12,371 nucleotides of DNA, taken from assembly GCA_900543155.1 (NCBI GenBank), contig UQQN01000069.1:1-12371 (forward strand). The letters run 5' to 3'. Shown one piece after another: positions 1 through 7,549 of the stretch. The stretch comes from an uncultured Prevotella sp. GTDB taxonomy: Bacteria > Bacteroidota > Bacteroidia > Bacteroidales > Bacteroidaceae. Both the position numbers and the translations under genes were made by a program. Numbering within the stretch: the first letter of the stretch is position 1; every line of letters starts with the position of its first letter. Under the pieces are notes generated by a model. The model did no database searches. It worked only from the letters and a program-made list of their open reading frames with translations, and had not been told where the DNA came from.

Positions 1-28
1 TGCACCTCAGCAATTCAAGCAAGCTTGA

Positions 29-55
29 TTGCATTCGGTTTGCACAATCTTTGCA
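29..55 (+). repeat. Three TTGCA direct repeats, 11-bp phased
   Basis: TTGCA occurs at 29-33, 40-44 and 51-55, exactly 11 bp apart, so all three copies face the same side of the helix. The middle copy overlaps the putative -33 box of the regulator gene's promoter. A phased direct repeat at a promoter is a plausible protein-binding site, for example for autoregulation by the AraC-type regulator encoded just downstream. That role is inference. Confidence 0.4.
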
Positions 56-69
56 TCGTTATACATTTT
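39..69 (+). promoter_or_regulatory. Putative promoter of the sensor-regulator gene
   Basis: A TTTG at 39-42 is followed, after 19 bp, by TACATTTT at 62-69. The latter matches the Bacteroidales -7 consensus TAnnTTTG at all positions but the last. Transcription would start near 75, giving a leader of about 35 bases before the ATG at 111. No Shine-Dalgarno sequence is seen, which is usual in this phylum. Confidence 0.45.
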
Positions 70-110
70 ATATAAACCTACTCACACAACTAATATATAC
101 AGAAGTAACC

Positions 111-1754
111 ATGAAAGATATTTTCAAGTTTTTTGTTTTGGCTTTTATGCTGCTTGGTTTGTTGACTTCTTGCACAAACGAAAATAAAAAATATGTGATT
201 GGCGTGTCGCAATGCTCGGATGACTCTTGGCGCACTAAGTTGCAACAGGAGCTTGAGTTTTCGACTTATTTTAATGACGAGGCGAAACTGGTGTTTTGCT
301 CTGCCAATGACGATGTGAAGAAACAATGCGAACAAATAGATTCGTTGGTGGACATTGGGGTGGACTTGCTTATTGTTTCGCCTATACAACTCGACCCTCT
401 CTCTGCTACAATTCATCGTGCTACGGAGAAGAAGATCCCTGTGATTCTCTTTGACCGCAAAAGCGGTGTGGCGGATTATACGGCTTATATGGGTGCCGAT
501 AATTACAAGATTGGGAAGATGCTGGGCGAGTATGCTGCCACGTTGCTGAATGGAGAAGGACAGATTGTGGAGATTGGCGGTGAACATGGTTCGTCGCCTG
601 CCATTGAGCGCCATAATGGTTTTAACGATGCGCTGAAGGCTTATCCTAAAATTCGCGTTGTGGGCTATGCGGAGGGTAACTGGAAGGAGAAGTCGGGCGA
701 GAAGGCGATGCGCAAGATTCTGGATAGCCTTGAAAGGGTGAACCCTGACTTTAAGATAGACTTGGTGTATGGCGGAAATGACCGTATGGCTGTGGGGGCA
801 CGGGATGCGGTGGAGCATTATATTTCGCTCTGGCCGGACGGTGCGTTGGCGCAACGTATGCCGGTTTATTATTTAGGTATTGATGCGTTGCCTACTCCGG
901 GTGGGGGCATGGAGATGGTGCGCGAGGGGCGGTTGACGGCTTCGGCTATTTATCCGACACATGGTGACGAGCTGATGGCGTTGGCACTGCAGATTGTAAA
1001 GGGTGAGCCTTTTGAACGGAATAACTACATGGAGACGAGTATTGTGACTGCTGAGAATGCGAAGGTGCTGTTGATGCAGTATAAGGAAGTGGAGAATCAG
1101 CAGAGCTACATTGCGCGTATGCACGCGCGTGTGGACAGTATTTTGTCGCAATTTAATTTGCAGCGCCTTTTGCTGTTTTTCTTTATTTTATTGGTGGGCA
1201 TTGTGAGTACGTTGTTGGTGGTTTCGGTGCGGGCATATCGTACGAAGAAACGCCTGTATGAGCAGTTGCGTATAAAGAATGAGGAGGTGAACCGCGAGAA
1301 GGCGATTGTGGAACGTCAGCGTGACGAGTTGGAGGAGCAACGCGACCAGTTGCTTGATGCTACGACGCAGGCGGAGGAGGCTTTGGCGCATGCGGCTAAA
1401 GGTGGGGATAAGGACGAGGTGTTGAAGCCTGAGATGCGCAAGAGTGAGTTTATGAAGCATTTTGAGGAATGCTTGGAGAAGCGTTATCAGAATCCCGATT
1501 TGTCGGTGGAGGACATTGGGCGAGATATGTGTTTGTCGCGTGTGCAGCTGTATAGGCGTGTGAAGGCCATTAGTGGGAAGACGCCTGTGGAGTTGATTCG
1601 CGAGAAGAGATTGGCGCATGCACACGCGTTGTTGACAGATGAATCGCTGACGGTTTCGGAGGTGGCTTATCGGGTGGGGTTCTCGGCTCCGTCGTATTTC
1701 ACGAAGTGTTATAGGGAATTTTACGGGATAGCGCCTTCGGAGAACAAAAAATGA
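111..1754 (+). CDS. Transmembrane sugar-sensing AraC-family regulator (periplasmic binding domain + AraC HTH)
   Basis: This 547-residue protein is built as a direct periplasm-to-DNA regulator. Residues 1-21 form a signal sequence ending in a lipobox-like LLTSC (Cys21). Residues 28 to about 320 resemble a LacI/RbsB-type sugar-binding protein (ILFDRKSG near 112-119, GGNDRMAVGA 221-230, YLGIDALP 264-271). One membrane helix lies at about 353-373, a charged coiled coil at about 381-436, and a C-terminal AraC domain with two helix-turn-helix units at about 446-547. The family relative is the fructose-sensing hybrid two-component regulator of Bacteroides fructan loci (BT1754 type), but no histidine kinase or receiver domain is present here. 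I chose the ATG at 111 because it gives a proper signal sequence; the in-frame TTG at 51 lies inside the promoter. It probably controls the fructan genes downstream. Wobble positions are richer in G than in the later genes. Confidence 0.85.
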   Translation: MKDIFKFFVLAFMLLGLLTSCTNENKKYVIGVSQCSDDSWRTKLQQELEFSTYFNDEAKLVFCSANDDVKKQCEQIDSLVDIGVDLLIVSPIQLDPLSATIHRATEKKIPVILFDRKSGVADYTAYMGADNYKIGKMLGEYAATLLNGEGQIVEIGGEHGSSPAIERHNGFNDALKAYPKIRVVGYAEGNWKEKSGEKAMRKILDSLERVNPDFKIDLVYGGNDRMAVGARDAVEHYISLWPDGALAQRMPVYYLGIDALPTPGGGMEMVREGRLTASAIYPTHGDELMALALQIVKGEPFERNNYMETSIVTAENAKVLLMQYKEVENQQSYIARMHARVDSILSQFNLQRLLLFFFILLVGIVSTLLVVSVRAYRTKKRLYEQLRIKNEEVNREKAIVERQRDELEEQRDQLLDATTQAEEALAHAAKGGDKDEVLKPEMRKSEFMKHFEECLEKRYQNPDLSVEDIGRDMCLSRVQLYRRVKAISGKTPVELIREKRLAHAHALLTDESLTVSEVAYRVGFSAPSYFTKCYREFYGIAPSENKK

Positions 1755-1767
1755 TTCAAATATGGGT

Positions 1768-1817
1768 AAAAATGTTGCAACGACCGATTTTTGGCAGTCG
1801 TTGCAACATTTTTTTTT
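1768..1817 (+). terminator. Rho-independent terminator after the regulator gene
   Basis: AATGTTGCAACGAC (1771-1784) and its exact reverse complement (1797-1810) form a 14-bp perfect stem around a 12-base loop. A/T pairs extend it to about 17 bp, and a run of T follows to 1817. It separates the regulator transcript from the receptor operon. The end of its T-tract overlaps the -33 box of the next promoter. Confidence 0.85.
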
Positions 1818-1847
1818 GCGGTTCGGGGGTGGTGGTATATAATTTTG
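1815..1847 (+). promoter_or_regulatory. Promoter of the fructan operon
   Basis: TTTG at 1815-1818 and TAATTTTG at 1840-1847 (exact TAnnTTTG) are 21 bp apart, a good fit to the Bacteroidales housekeeping promoter. Transcription would start near 1854 and leave a leader of about 130 bases. A regulator acting upstream of -33 would have to bind in the terminator dyad or in the 3' end of the regulator gene. Confidence 0.6.
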
Positions 1848-1858
1848 TCGCAGAAATT

Positions 1859-1930
1859 CGTTCGGGAGGAACGGGTTTTAGAGGTTAGAAATTAGGGCGT
1901 TGCCCTGGCTAAAGACGAAGGCGTTGCCTT
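1859..1930 (+). promoter_or_regulatory. Structured 5' leader with three small hairpins
   Basis: Three short inverted repeats follow the predicted transcription start: CGTTC/GAACG at 1859-1873 (5-base loop), AGGGC-gtt-GCCCT at 1894-1906 and AAGGC-gtt-GCCTT at 1918-1930. The last two share the core GGCGTTGCC with compensating changes in the stem, and their centres are 24 bp apart. They could be leader RNA structure, a repeated protein-binding site, or copies of a small dispersed REP-like element. No riboswitch family is recognised. Confidence 0.4.
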
Positions 1931-1987
1931 GGACTTGATGCCTACCCCTTAAAGACAAAAAAATCCTATCTACAAATCCTAACAGTT

Positions 1988-4285
1988 ATGAAAGCAACTA
2001 CTAAGAAAGCACTACTCACTTGTTTGCTCTGCACACCTATTATTATGAATGCACAGAGTGAAGAGTCTGCCAATGGAGCAGGCAAAAGTAACAAGGAGGA
2101 GGGAAACCGCAATGTGATGCTGAACGCTTCGAGCGCAAATGGTCCGCGTGAAATTCAAATAGGACTTCCGTCGACGGACGTGAATGTGCTTGAGAACGGA
2201 CTGCCCGTGACTTATGCCACAAATCCGCACAGTGTGAACTCGAATTGGCGTATGGACGCCAGTCATAGCCACGTGGGATTGTTGAAGATTTCGGAAACGG
2301 CTATCACAACAGGTAATATTGGTTATGCCGTGAACTCTTGGACCAAATTGGGCGAAAAGGGTTTTCATGGCTCGCTCAACTACAAAGCCAACCACTTTGG
2401 CATGCAGGAGTTTTCGCTGAACATGAATGGTTCGGTGACTGACAACTGGCTGTATAGTGCCAACATTTATCAGGACTTTGACCCGGGAACTTTCGACATT
2501 AAGAGTTCGAAGTTGCAAGATCGTACACAAATCTATAAACTCGCTTTAACTCACCTTTATGGTAAGGGACGTGGTCAGTTCTCTGCCATGTATCATTATA
2601 GCAACAGTCACCCTGTGAGCAATTATGCGACGCAGTCGGCTCCCTTTATTTATGTGGGCGATGGCAGTGTGAAGGAGTATGGCAAGTTTAAACTCGGTAC
2701 GACTTCGTATTTGCCCGTTGATGCGAACATGACCTATCGCGATATGCGCACGGGCGAGATTGGCAGTATTTCGCTGTATGATGCTGCTGAAAATCGGTCG
2801 AGCCAGGTATTTTTGTCGAACAAATATGCTTGGGACAATGGGTTGACTTGGACTGCCTCGGCGCGTTATGACCATGCTCGCGGTGCTTGTGTGTATCAGA
2901 CACCGATGAGCTTGATGAATGTGAAAAACAACGCTGCTTATAACTATAAGATGATTAACGCCCTTGGACAGACTGAGGCTTACACGGGCGATTATGTGCA
3001 GTCGCGTATGTCGTGCTTGAACACTGGCGACATTGACGAGATGTTGTTTACCACCGAATTGAGCAAGAAATTTAACCGCAGCACTTTGCGCGTGGGTTTG
3101 AATGAGTGGGTTTATAACATTGACTATGCTTCGAACACAACGATGTATGACCAAAGTGTGCCTGTGGATGGTAGCTACCCCGTGAGAGTGTTTGATGCGA
3201 ACAAGCGTAACTCGGTTTTCTATGACTTTAACAAGAATGCTTCGGAATATTATAAGGGCACTGAAAACAAGTTGGCTGCTTACTTGACCCACGATTGGGA
3301 CATTACGGACAAATTGAATGCGTATTATGGAGCTCGCCTTGAATGGCAAAGTCTTAATGGTAAGAATGCTGCTGTGCGCAATGCTGCTGGTGACTATGTG
3401 GGACGCTTTGCCGACTACCACCTTGGCGCTACGGCTACCGATGGTACGGTGATTAAGCCTGCGAACTTGGATTATAATTGGTTGAACTATGACCTGACAG
3501 CTGCGTTGACTTATAAGCTCACAAAGCAGTTTGGTTTTACGGGCGACTTCACTTATATTGTGCAGCATCCGCGTTTCGACAACTTTGCCCCTGCTACCTT
3601 GCCCAATACGGACAAGATTACTGTGCCTTTGGCACGTGGTGGTGTGTATTATAACAACAAGTGGATTAGCTTGACTTCGCTCTTTACTTACATTTCGAAG
3701 ACGAACAATAACTCTACGCTGAATTTGCAGCATGGTGCCGAGATTATGGCTGCTCCGATGAGTTATGACATTCAGACTTGGGGATGGACGACCGACGCTA
3801 TTATTCGTCCGTTCAAGGGCTTTGAGCTTCACGCTTTGTTTACTTACCAAAAGCCGACTTACAAGAAGTATGAGACTTCGGTTACCTTTAGCGATGGTTA
3901 CAAGGGTAGCATCAATGCTACTGGCAACATTGTAGCTGAGATTCCGCAGGTGTTGATTGAACTTGACCCGAGCTATATGATTACGCCCGACTTGAAGTTG
4001 TGGATGAGTTTCCGCTATTTTGGCAAGACTTATGCTAACATTAACGATGCTTATTATTTTAACGGTCGTTGGGAGAGTTTTGGTGGTGTTGACTGGAAGG
4101 TTAACAAGATGCTGAACTTGGGTTGCACGGTTGTGAACTTCTTGAACCAAACAGGTGCTAAGGGTAGCATTGCTGGTGCCGAACTTATTACAAAAGAAGA
4201 GGCTGGCAATTATAAGAATTGCTTGATGACTGGTAGCTACCTGCGTCCGCTCACCGTGGAATTTACCGCAAAATTGAATTTCTAA
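1988..4285 (+). CDS. TonB-dependent-receptor-like outer-membrane protein, probable fructo-oligosaccharide uptake
   Basis: The 765-residue protein begins with a type I signal peptide (cleavage near Ala22, NA|Q). Residues about 41-122 look like a shortened receptor plug: PREIQIGLPS (53-62) and VNVLENGLPV (65-74) match the usual IRG...VLVDGVPV pattern, and the ETAITTGNIGYAVN stretch (103-116) matches the plug end. The rest is rich in alternating aromatic strands and ends in a phenylalanine (VEFTAKLNF), as outer-membrane barrels do. It is clearly shorter than typical SusC proteins (around 1000 residues). No N-terminal carboxypeptidase-like domain is present, no obvious TonB box, and no SusD gene beside it. 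It is first in the operon, with the GH32 gene 44 bases on. Substrate is inferred from these neighbours. Outer-membrane receptor assignment is firm; TonB dependence is likely but unproven. Confidence 0.8.
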   Translation: MKATTKKALLTCLLCTPIIMNAQSEESANGAGKSNKEEGNRNVMLNASSANGPREIQIGLPSTDVNVLENGLPVTYATNPHSVNSNWRMDASHSHVGLLKISETAITTGNIGYAVNSWTKLGEKGFHGSLNYKANHFGMQEFSLNMNGSVTDNWLYSANIYQDFDPGTFDIKSSKLQDRTQIYKLALTHLYGKGRGQFSAMYHYSNSHPVSNYATQSAPFIYVGDGSVKEYGKFKLGTTSYLPVDANMTYRDMRTGEIGSISLYDAAENRSSQVFLSNKYAWDNGLTWTASARYDHARGACVYQTPMSLMNVKNNAAYNYKMINALGQTEAYTGDYVQSRMSCLNTGDIDEMLFTTELSKKFNRSTLRVGLNEWVYNIDYASNTTMYDQSVPVDGSYPVRVFDANKRNSVFYDFNKNASEYYKGTENKLAAYLTHDWDITDKLNAYYGARLEWQSLNGKNAAVRNAAGDYVGRFADYHLGATATDGTVIKPANLDYNWLNYDLTAALTYKLTKQFGFTGDFTYIVQHPRFDNFAPATLPNTDKITVPLARGGVYYNNKWISLTSLFTYISKTNNNSTLNLQHGAEIMAAPMSYDIQTWGWTTDAIIRPFKGFELHALFTYQKPTYKKYETSVTFSDGYKGSINATGNIVAEIPQVLIELDPSYMITPDLKLWMSFRYFGKTYANINDAYYFNGRWESFGGVDWKVNKMLNLGCTVVNFLNQTGAKGSIAGAELITKEEAGNYKNCLMTGSYLRPLTVEFTAKLNF

Positions 4286-4329
4286 ATAATTATAAATTAT
4301 AAATCATCCTCCTCTAACAGTTATAAAAA

Positions 4330-6261
4330 ATGAAACGAATTGTAACCGCTATGGCTGCTGCACTGACTTGTGCTGGCCTTTATGCTCAGAAAATGAACAT
4401 TGCTACTGTGGGCGATACTGCAGTAATTACCATTACCAATCCTACAAAATACCTCATTCTGCCCGTAGAAGAAAATATGCCCGAAGCTCAGGTGGTGCTT
4501 GATCAAGGCAAAAAGACGGACACTTGGATGGATGTGCGTTTGGCTGTGAATGGTGTGGACTATGAGGTGCCCTTTGCACTGAACAAGGGTAACAAAGCTG
4601 TGGTGAAGATTGCGAATTTGGCAAAAAACGCATTGGCACTGCAAAAATTGCGCCTCAGCGACACTTGGAATGTAACAAATACGGATTATTACCGTCCGGT
4701 ATATCACCACACGCCTGCCTATGGCTGGATGAACGATGCGAACGGTTTGACCTATAAAGACGGTGAGTATCACCTTTACTTTCAGTATAACCCCTATGGA
4801 TCGAAGTGGGGCAACATGCACTGGGGACACTCTGTGAGCCGCGACCTTGTGCATTGGCAACACCTTGACCCTGCGATTGCTCGCGACACCTTGGGACACA
4901 TTTTCTCGGGTAGTACGGTGGTAGACAAGAAGAACTCGGCTGGCTTTGGCAAGAATGCTATTATTGCTTATTACACCTCGGCAAGCGACAAGAATGGACA
5001 GATTGAGTGCATGGCATATAGCAAAGACAATGGCCGCACTTTTACGAACTACAAGGGCAACCCTGTGTTGCGTCCGTTTGACGGATTGAAGGACTTCCGC
5101 GACCCGAAAATCTTTTGGTATGAGCCCGCGAAGTCGTGGTATATGATTGTTTCTGCCGACAAAAATATGCGTTTTTACAAGTCGAAGAACTTGAAGAAAT
5201 GGCAATATGTAAGTCAGTGGGGCGAGGGTTTCGGTGCACAGCCTAACCAGTTTGAATGTCCCGACTTCTTCCCCTTGGCTGTAGATGGCGACAAGAGCAA
5301 GATGAAGTATGTGATGATTGTGAACATCAATCCTGGCTTTGTATTTGGCGGTAGCGCTACACAATATTTTGTGGGTGAGTTTGATGGCAAAGAATTCCAT
5401 TGCGACTCAAAACCCGAAACCGTGAAGTGGCTTGACTGGGGTAAGGATCACTATGCAACAGTGACTTTCTCGAACCTTGGCGAACGCATTGTGGCTGTGC
5501 CTTGGATGAGCAACTGGCAGTATGCGAACATTACACCTATCCGTCAGTATCGTGGTGCCAACGCATTGCCCCGCGAACTGAAGTTGTTCTCGAACAATGG
5601 CGAGACTTATCTTTCTGCCAATGTGGTGGAAGAAGCCCGTGCTTTGAGAAAGGAGACTAAAGAAATAGGAAAGGTGGAGGTTGACAATGCAAACCCCTAC
5701 GTGCAGCGTAACCTTTTTAGCAATAACAATGGTGCCTTTGAAATTGAAGCCGACATTAACCCTGGCAACAGTGACGTGGTGGGCTTGAGCCTCTTTAACG
5801 ACAAGGAAGAACGCACATTGGTTTATCTTGACTTGAAAAATAAGCGTTTGGTGATGGACCGCACTGAAAGCGGATTGACTGACTTTGGCAAACAAGCCGA
5901 ACGCCACAACATTGAGAAGGCTGCCGAGGCTGCTGGACAAATGAAGGGCAAACTCTCGCAAGACATTGCGCTGAACTATAAGAACGATTTTGCACTTGCT
6001 ACATGGGCTCCGCTTTCGCTCTGCGGTGACGCGCAGGATATGAACCGTTGGAAGGAAGACGGTCAGAGTGCTGCGAAGGAAGGTGCTTATCACTTGGATA
6101 TTTTTGTGGATAAATGCTCTGTGGAAATTTTTGTGAATGGCGGACGCATTGCCATGACCAACCTTGTATTCCCCACACAACCTTATAACAACTTGAAGGT
6201 GTGGGCTGAAGGTGGCAAGGCGCAAATTGCTAACGCTAAGGCTTATTCGCTCGGATTGTAA
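4330..6261 (+). CDS. GH32 beta-fructosidase (levanase/inulinase/invertase type), secreted
   Basis: The 643-residue enzyme hydrolyses terminal fructose from fructans or sucrose-like sugars. A signal peptide (1-19, cleavage GLYA|Q) without a lipobox points to the periplasm. Residues about 22-115 form the extra N-terminal beta domain seen in many Bacteroidota GH32 enzymes. The five-bladed propeller follows with the catalytic triad: nucleophile Asp136 in WMNDANG (133-139), transition-state Asp258 in FRDP (256-259) and acid/base Glu309 in FECP (308-311); FSGS is at 192-195. A C-terminal beta-sandwich (about 460-643) contains SVEIFVNGG. WMNDANG has Ala where the commonest motif has Pro, but every catalytic residue is kept. 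The full-length frame and N-terminal domain favour an exo-acting fructosidase; whether it prefers inulin, levan or sucrose cannot be read from sequence. A probable attenuator hairpin lies downstream before the permease. Confidence 0.93.
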   Translation: MKRIVTAMAAALTCAGLYAQKMNIATVGDTAVITITNPTKYLILPVEENMPEAQVVLDQGKKTDTWMDVRLAVNGVDYEVPFALNKGNKAVVKIANLAKNALALQKLRLSDTWNVTNTDYYRPVYHHTPAYGWMNDANGLTYKDGEYHLYFQYNPYGSKWGNMHWGHSVSRDLVHWQHLDPAIARDTLGHIFSGSTVVDKKNSAGFGKNAIIAYYTSASDKNGQIECMAYSKDNGRTFTNYKGNPVLRPFDGLKDFRDPKIFWYEPAKSWYMIVSADKNMRFYKSKNLKKWQYVSQWGEGFGAQPNQFECPDFFPLAVDGDKSKMKYVMIVNINPGFVFGGSATQYFVGEFDGKEFHCDSKPETVKWLDWGKDHYATVTFSNLGERIVAVPWMSNWQYANITPIRQYRGANALPRELKLFSNNGETYLSANVVEEARALRKETKEIGKVEVDNANPYVQRNLFSNNNGAFEIEADINPGNSDVVGLSLFNDKEERTLVYLDLKNKRLVMDRTESGLTDFGKQAERHNIEKAAEAAGQMKGKLSQDIALNYKNDFALATWAPLSLCGDAQDMNRWKEDGQSAAKEGAYHLDIFVDKCSVEIFVNGGRIAMTNLVFPTQPYNNLKVWAEGGKAQIANAKAYSLGL

Positions 6262-6299
6262 AACTTTTTCATTATAGAAATGTTATTGTGACTATCAGG

Positions 6300-6340
6300 G
6301 GGGGCGTCTCTGAGATGTGTTTTTAGGGCGTCCCCTTTTT
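6300..6340 (+). terminator. Possible intra-operon terminator or attenuator
   Basis: GGGGGCGTCT (6300-6309) can pair with GGGCGTCCCC (6326-6335), with several G-T wobbles, around a 16-base loop; five T follow. It lies in the 112-base gap between the GH32 and permease genes. Because no convincing promoter is seen after it, it more likely lowers permease and kinase transcription or protects an upstream mRNA end than stops the operon fully. Confidence 0.5.
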
Positions 6341-6373
6341 AGTTACCCTTTTCTCTCCTAACTTCCTCGAAAA

Positions 6374-7540
6374 ATGAAACAGACCAATAAAATGGCAATC
6401 ATCTCGGTGATGTTTTGCTTTTTCTGCATGGGTTTTGTGGATCTTGTAGGTATTGCCAGTAACTATGTGAAGGCTGACCTCCACCTCAGCGACTCTGTAG
6501 CTAATATTTTTCCCTCGTTGGTATTCTTTTGGTTCCTTATTTTTAGTGTGCCCACGGGGGTGCTTATGAATAAGATTGGACGTAAAAAGACGGTATTGCT
6601 CTCGCTTGTTGTGACTGCCATTTCGTTGTTGCTCCCTCTCTTTGGCGAAAATTTCGGCATTATGCTTTGCGCTTTCTCGCTCTTGGGCATTGGCAACGCA
6701 TTGATGCAGACCTCGCTCAATCCACTTGTGACTTGCGTGATGAATGGCGGACACTTGGCAGCCGTGCTCACCTTTGGTCAATTTATTAAAGCCATAGCCT
6801 CGTTCATTGCTCCCTATCTTGCCATTTGGGGTACTACACAGGTGATCCCTTCGTTTGGCTACGATTGGCGCATTCTCTTTGCTGTTTTCCTTATTATTGG
6901 TATATTTGCCACAGCGCTACTTGCTACGATTCAGATAGACGAACCTGAAGCCACAGCAGCTAACATGAGTGTGGGAAACCAATTTGCTCAGGCTTTTGCC
7001 CTGTTAGGCAAGCCCCTTGTATTGCTTACCTTCTTGGGCATTATGTGTCATGTGGGCATTGATGTGGGCACAAATACTACGGCTCCGAAAATTTTGATGG
7101 AACGCCTGGGCATGACGCTAAACGATGCTGCCTTTGCCACCAGCCTCTATTTTATTTTCCGTACCATTGGTTGTTTTACGGGCTCCTTCTTCTTGCGCAT
7201 AATGAAGGCTCGCACCTTCTTTCTTATCTCGGTGGTGCTTATGGCTGCCTCGATGGCATGTTTGTTGTGGGGCGACAGTAAGTGGGTGCTCTATGCTGGC
7301 ATTGCCCTTGTGGGTTATGGCAACTCGAACATTTTCTCTATCTGTTTTTCGAATGCCTTGATGGCTGTGCCCGAAAAACAGAACGAGGTGAGCGGACTCA
7401 TGATTATGGGTTTGTTTGGCGGTACGCTCTTCCCCCTCGTTATGGGTGTAGCCTCCGACGCGATGGGACAGGCTGGCGCTGTGATTTGCATGGCTGTTGG
7501 CGTAATTTATCTTTTTACTTATATCACTAAAATTAAATAA
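6374..7540 (+). CDS. MFS sugar permease (FucP/glucose-galactose type), probable fructose importer
   Basis: The 388-residue protein has the hydrophobic pattern of a twelve-helix major facilitator. The loop between helices 2 and 3 carries the MFS signature GVLMNKIGRKKT (62-73), and MQTSLNPLVT (111-120) resembles the LNP motif of the fucose:H+ symporter/glucose-galactose porter family (FHS). A central hydrophilic loop at about 187-205 divides the two halves. Such permeases bring free monosaccharide across the inner membrane with protons. In Bacteroides fructan loci a similar permease imports fructose, and the fructokinase gene only 9 bases downstream makes the same role likely here. Start is the ATG at 6374; Met7 is an alternative. 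No phosphotransferase system is present, so the sugar arrives unphosphorylated. Confidence 0.87.
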   Translation: MKQTNKMAIISVMFCFFCMGFVDLVGIASNYVKADLHLSDSVANIFPSLVFFWFLIFSVPTGVLMNKIGRKKTVLLSLVVTAISLLLPLFGENFGIMLCAFSLLGIGNALMQTSLNPLVTCVMNGGHLAAVLTFGQFIKAIASFIAPYLAIWGTTQVIPSFGYDWRILFAVFLIIGIFATALLATIQIDEPEATAANMSVGNQFAQAFALLGKPLVLLTFLGIMCHVGIDVGTNTTAPKILMERLGMTLNDAAFATSLYFIFRTIGCFTGSFFLRIMKARTFFLISVVLMAASMACLLWGDSKWVLYAGIALVGYGNSNIFSICFSNALMAVPEKQNEVSGLMIMGLFGGTLFPLVMGVASDAMGQAGAVICMAVGVIYLFTYITKIK

Positions 7541-7549
7541 CCTCCTTTC

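Noticed and set aside
11..30. TCAAGC/GCTTGA small inverted repeat at 15-28 as a terminator of an upstream gene
   Set aside because: A 6-bp stem with a 2-base centre and no T-run does not support a terminator.
51..110. N-terminal extension of the regulator from the TTG at 51
   Set aside because: It lies within the predicted promoter and leader, and would bury the signal sequence that begins cleanly at the ATG at 111.
2546..4150. Long antisense reading frame (about 534 codons) opposite the receptor gene
   Set aside because: It is a shadow of the receptor codons: its translation lacks recognisable domains, while the sense frame has a signal peptide, plug and barrel motifs.
4726..4746. WMNDANG instead of WMNDPNG as a sign of an inactive GH32
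   Set aside because: The nucleophile Asp136 and the other two catalytic acids (Asp258, Glu309) are intact; Ala at the Pro position does not remove a catalytic group and I believe it occurs in related Bacteroidota enzymes.
4321..5400. Antisense frame opposite the GH32 gene
   Set aside because: The sense strand carries the full GH32 catalytic triad; the antisense product is a histidine- and arginine-rich, low-information translation.
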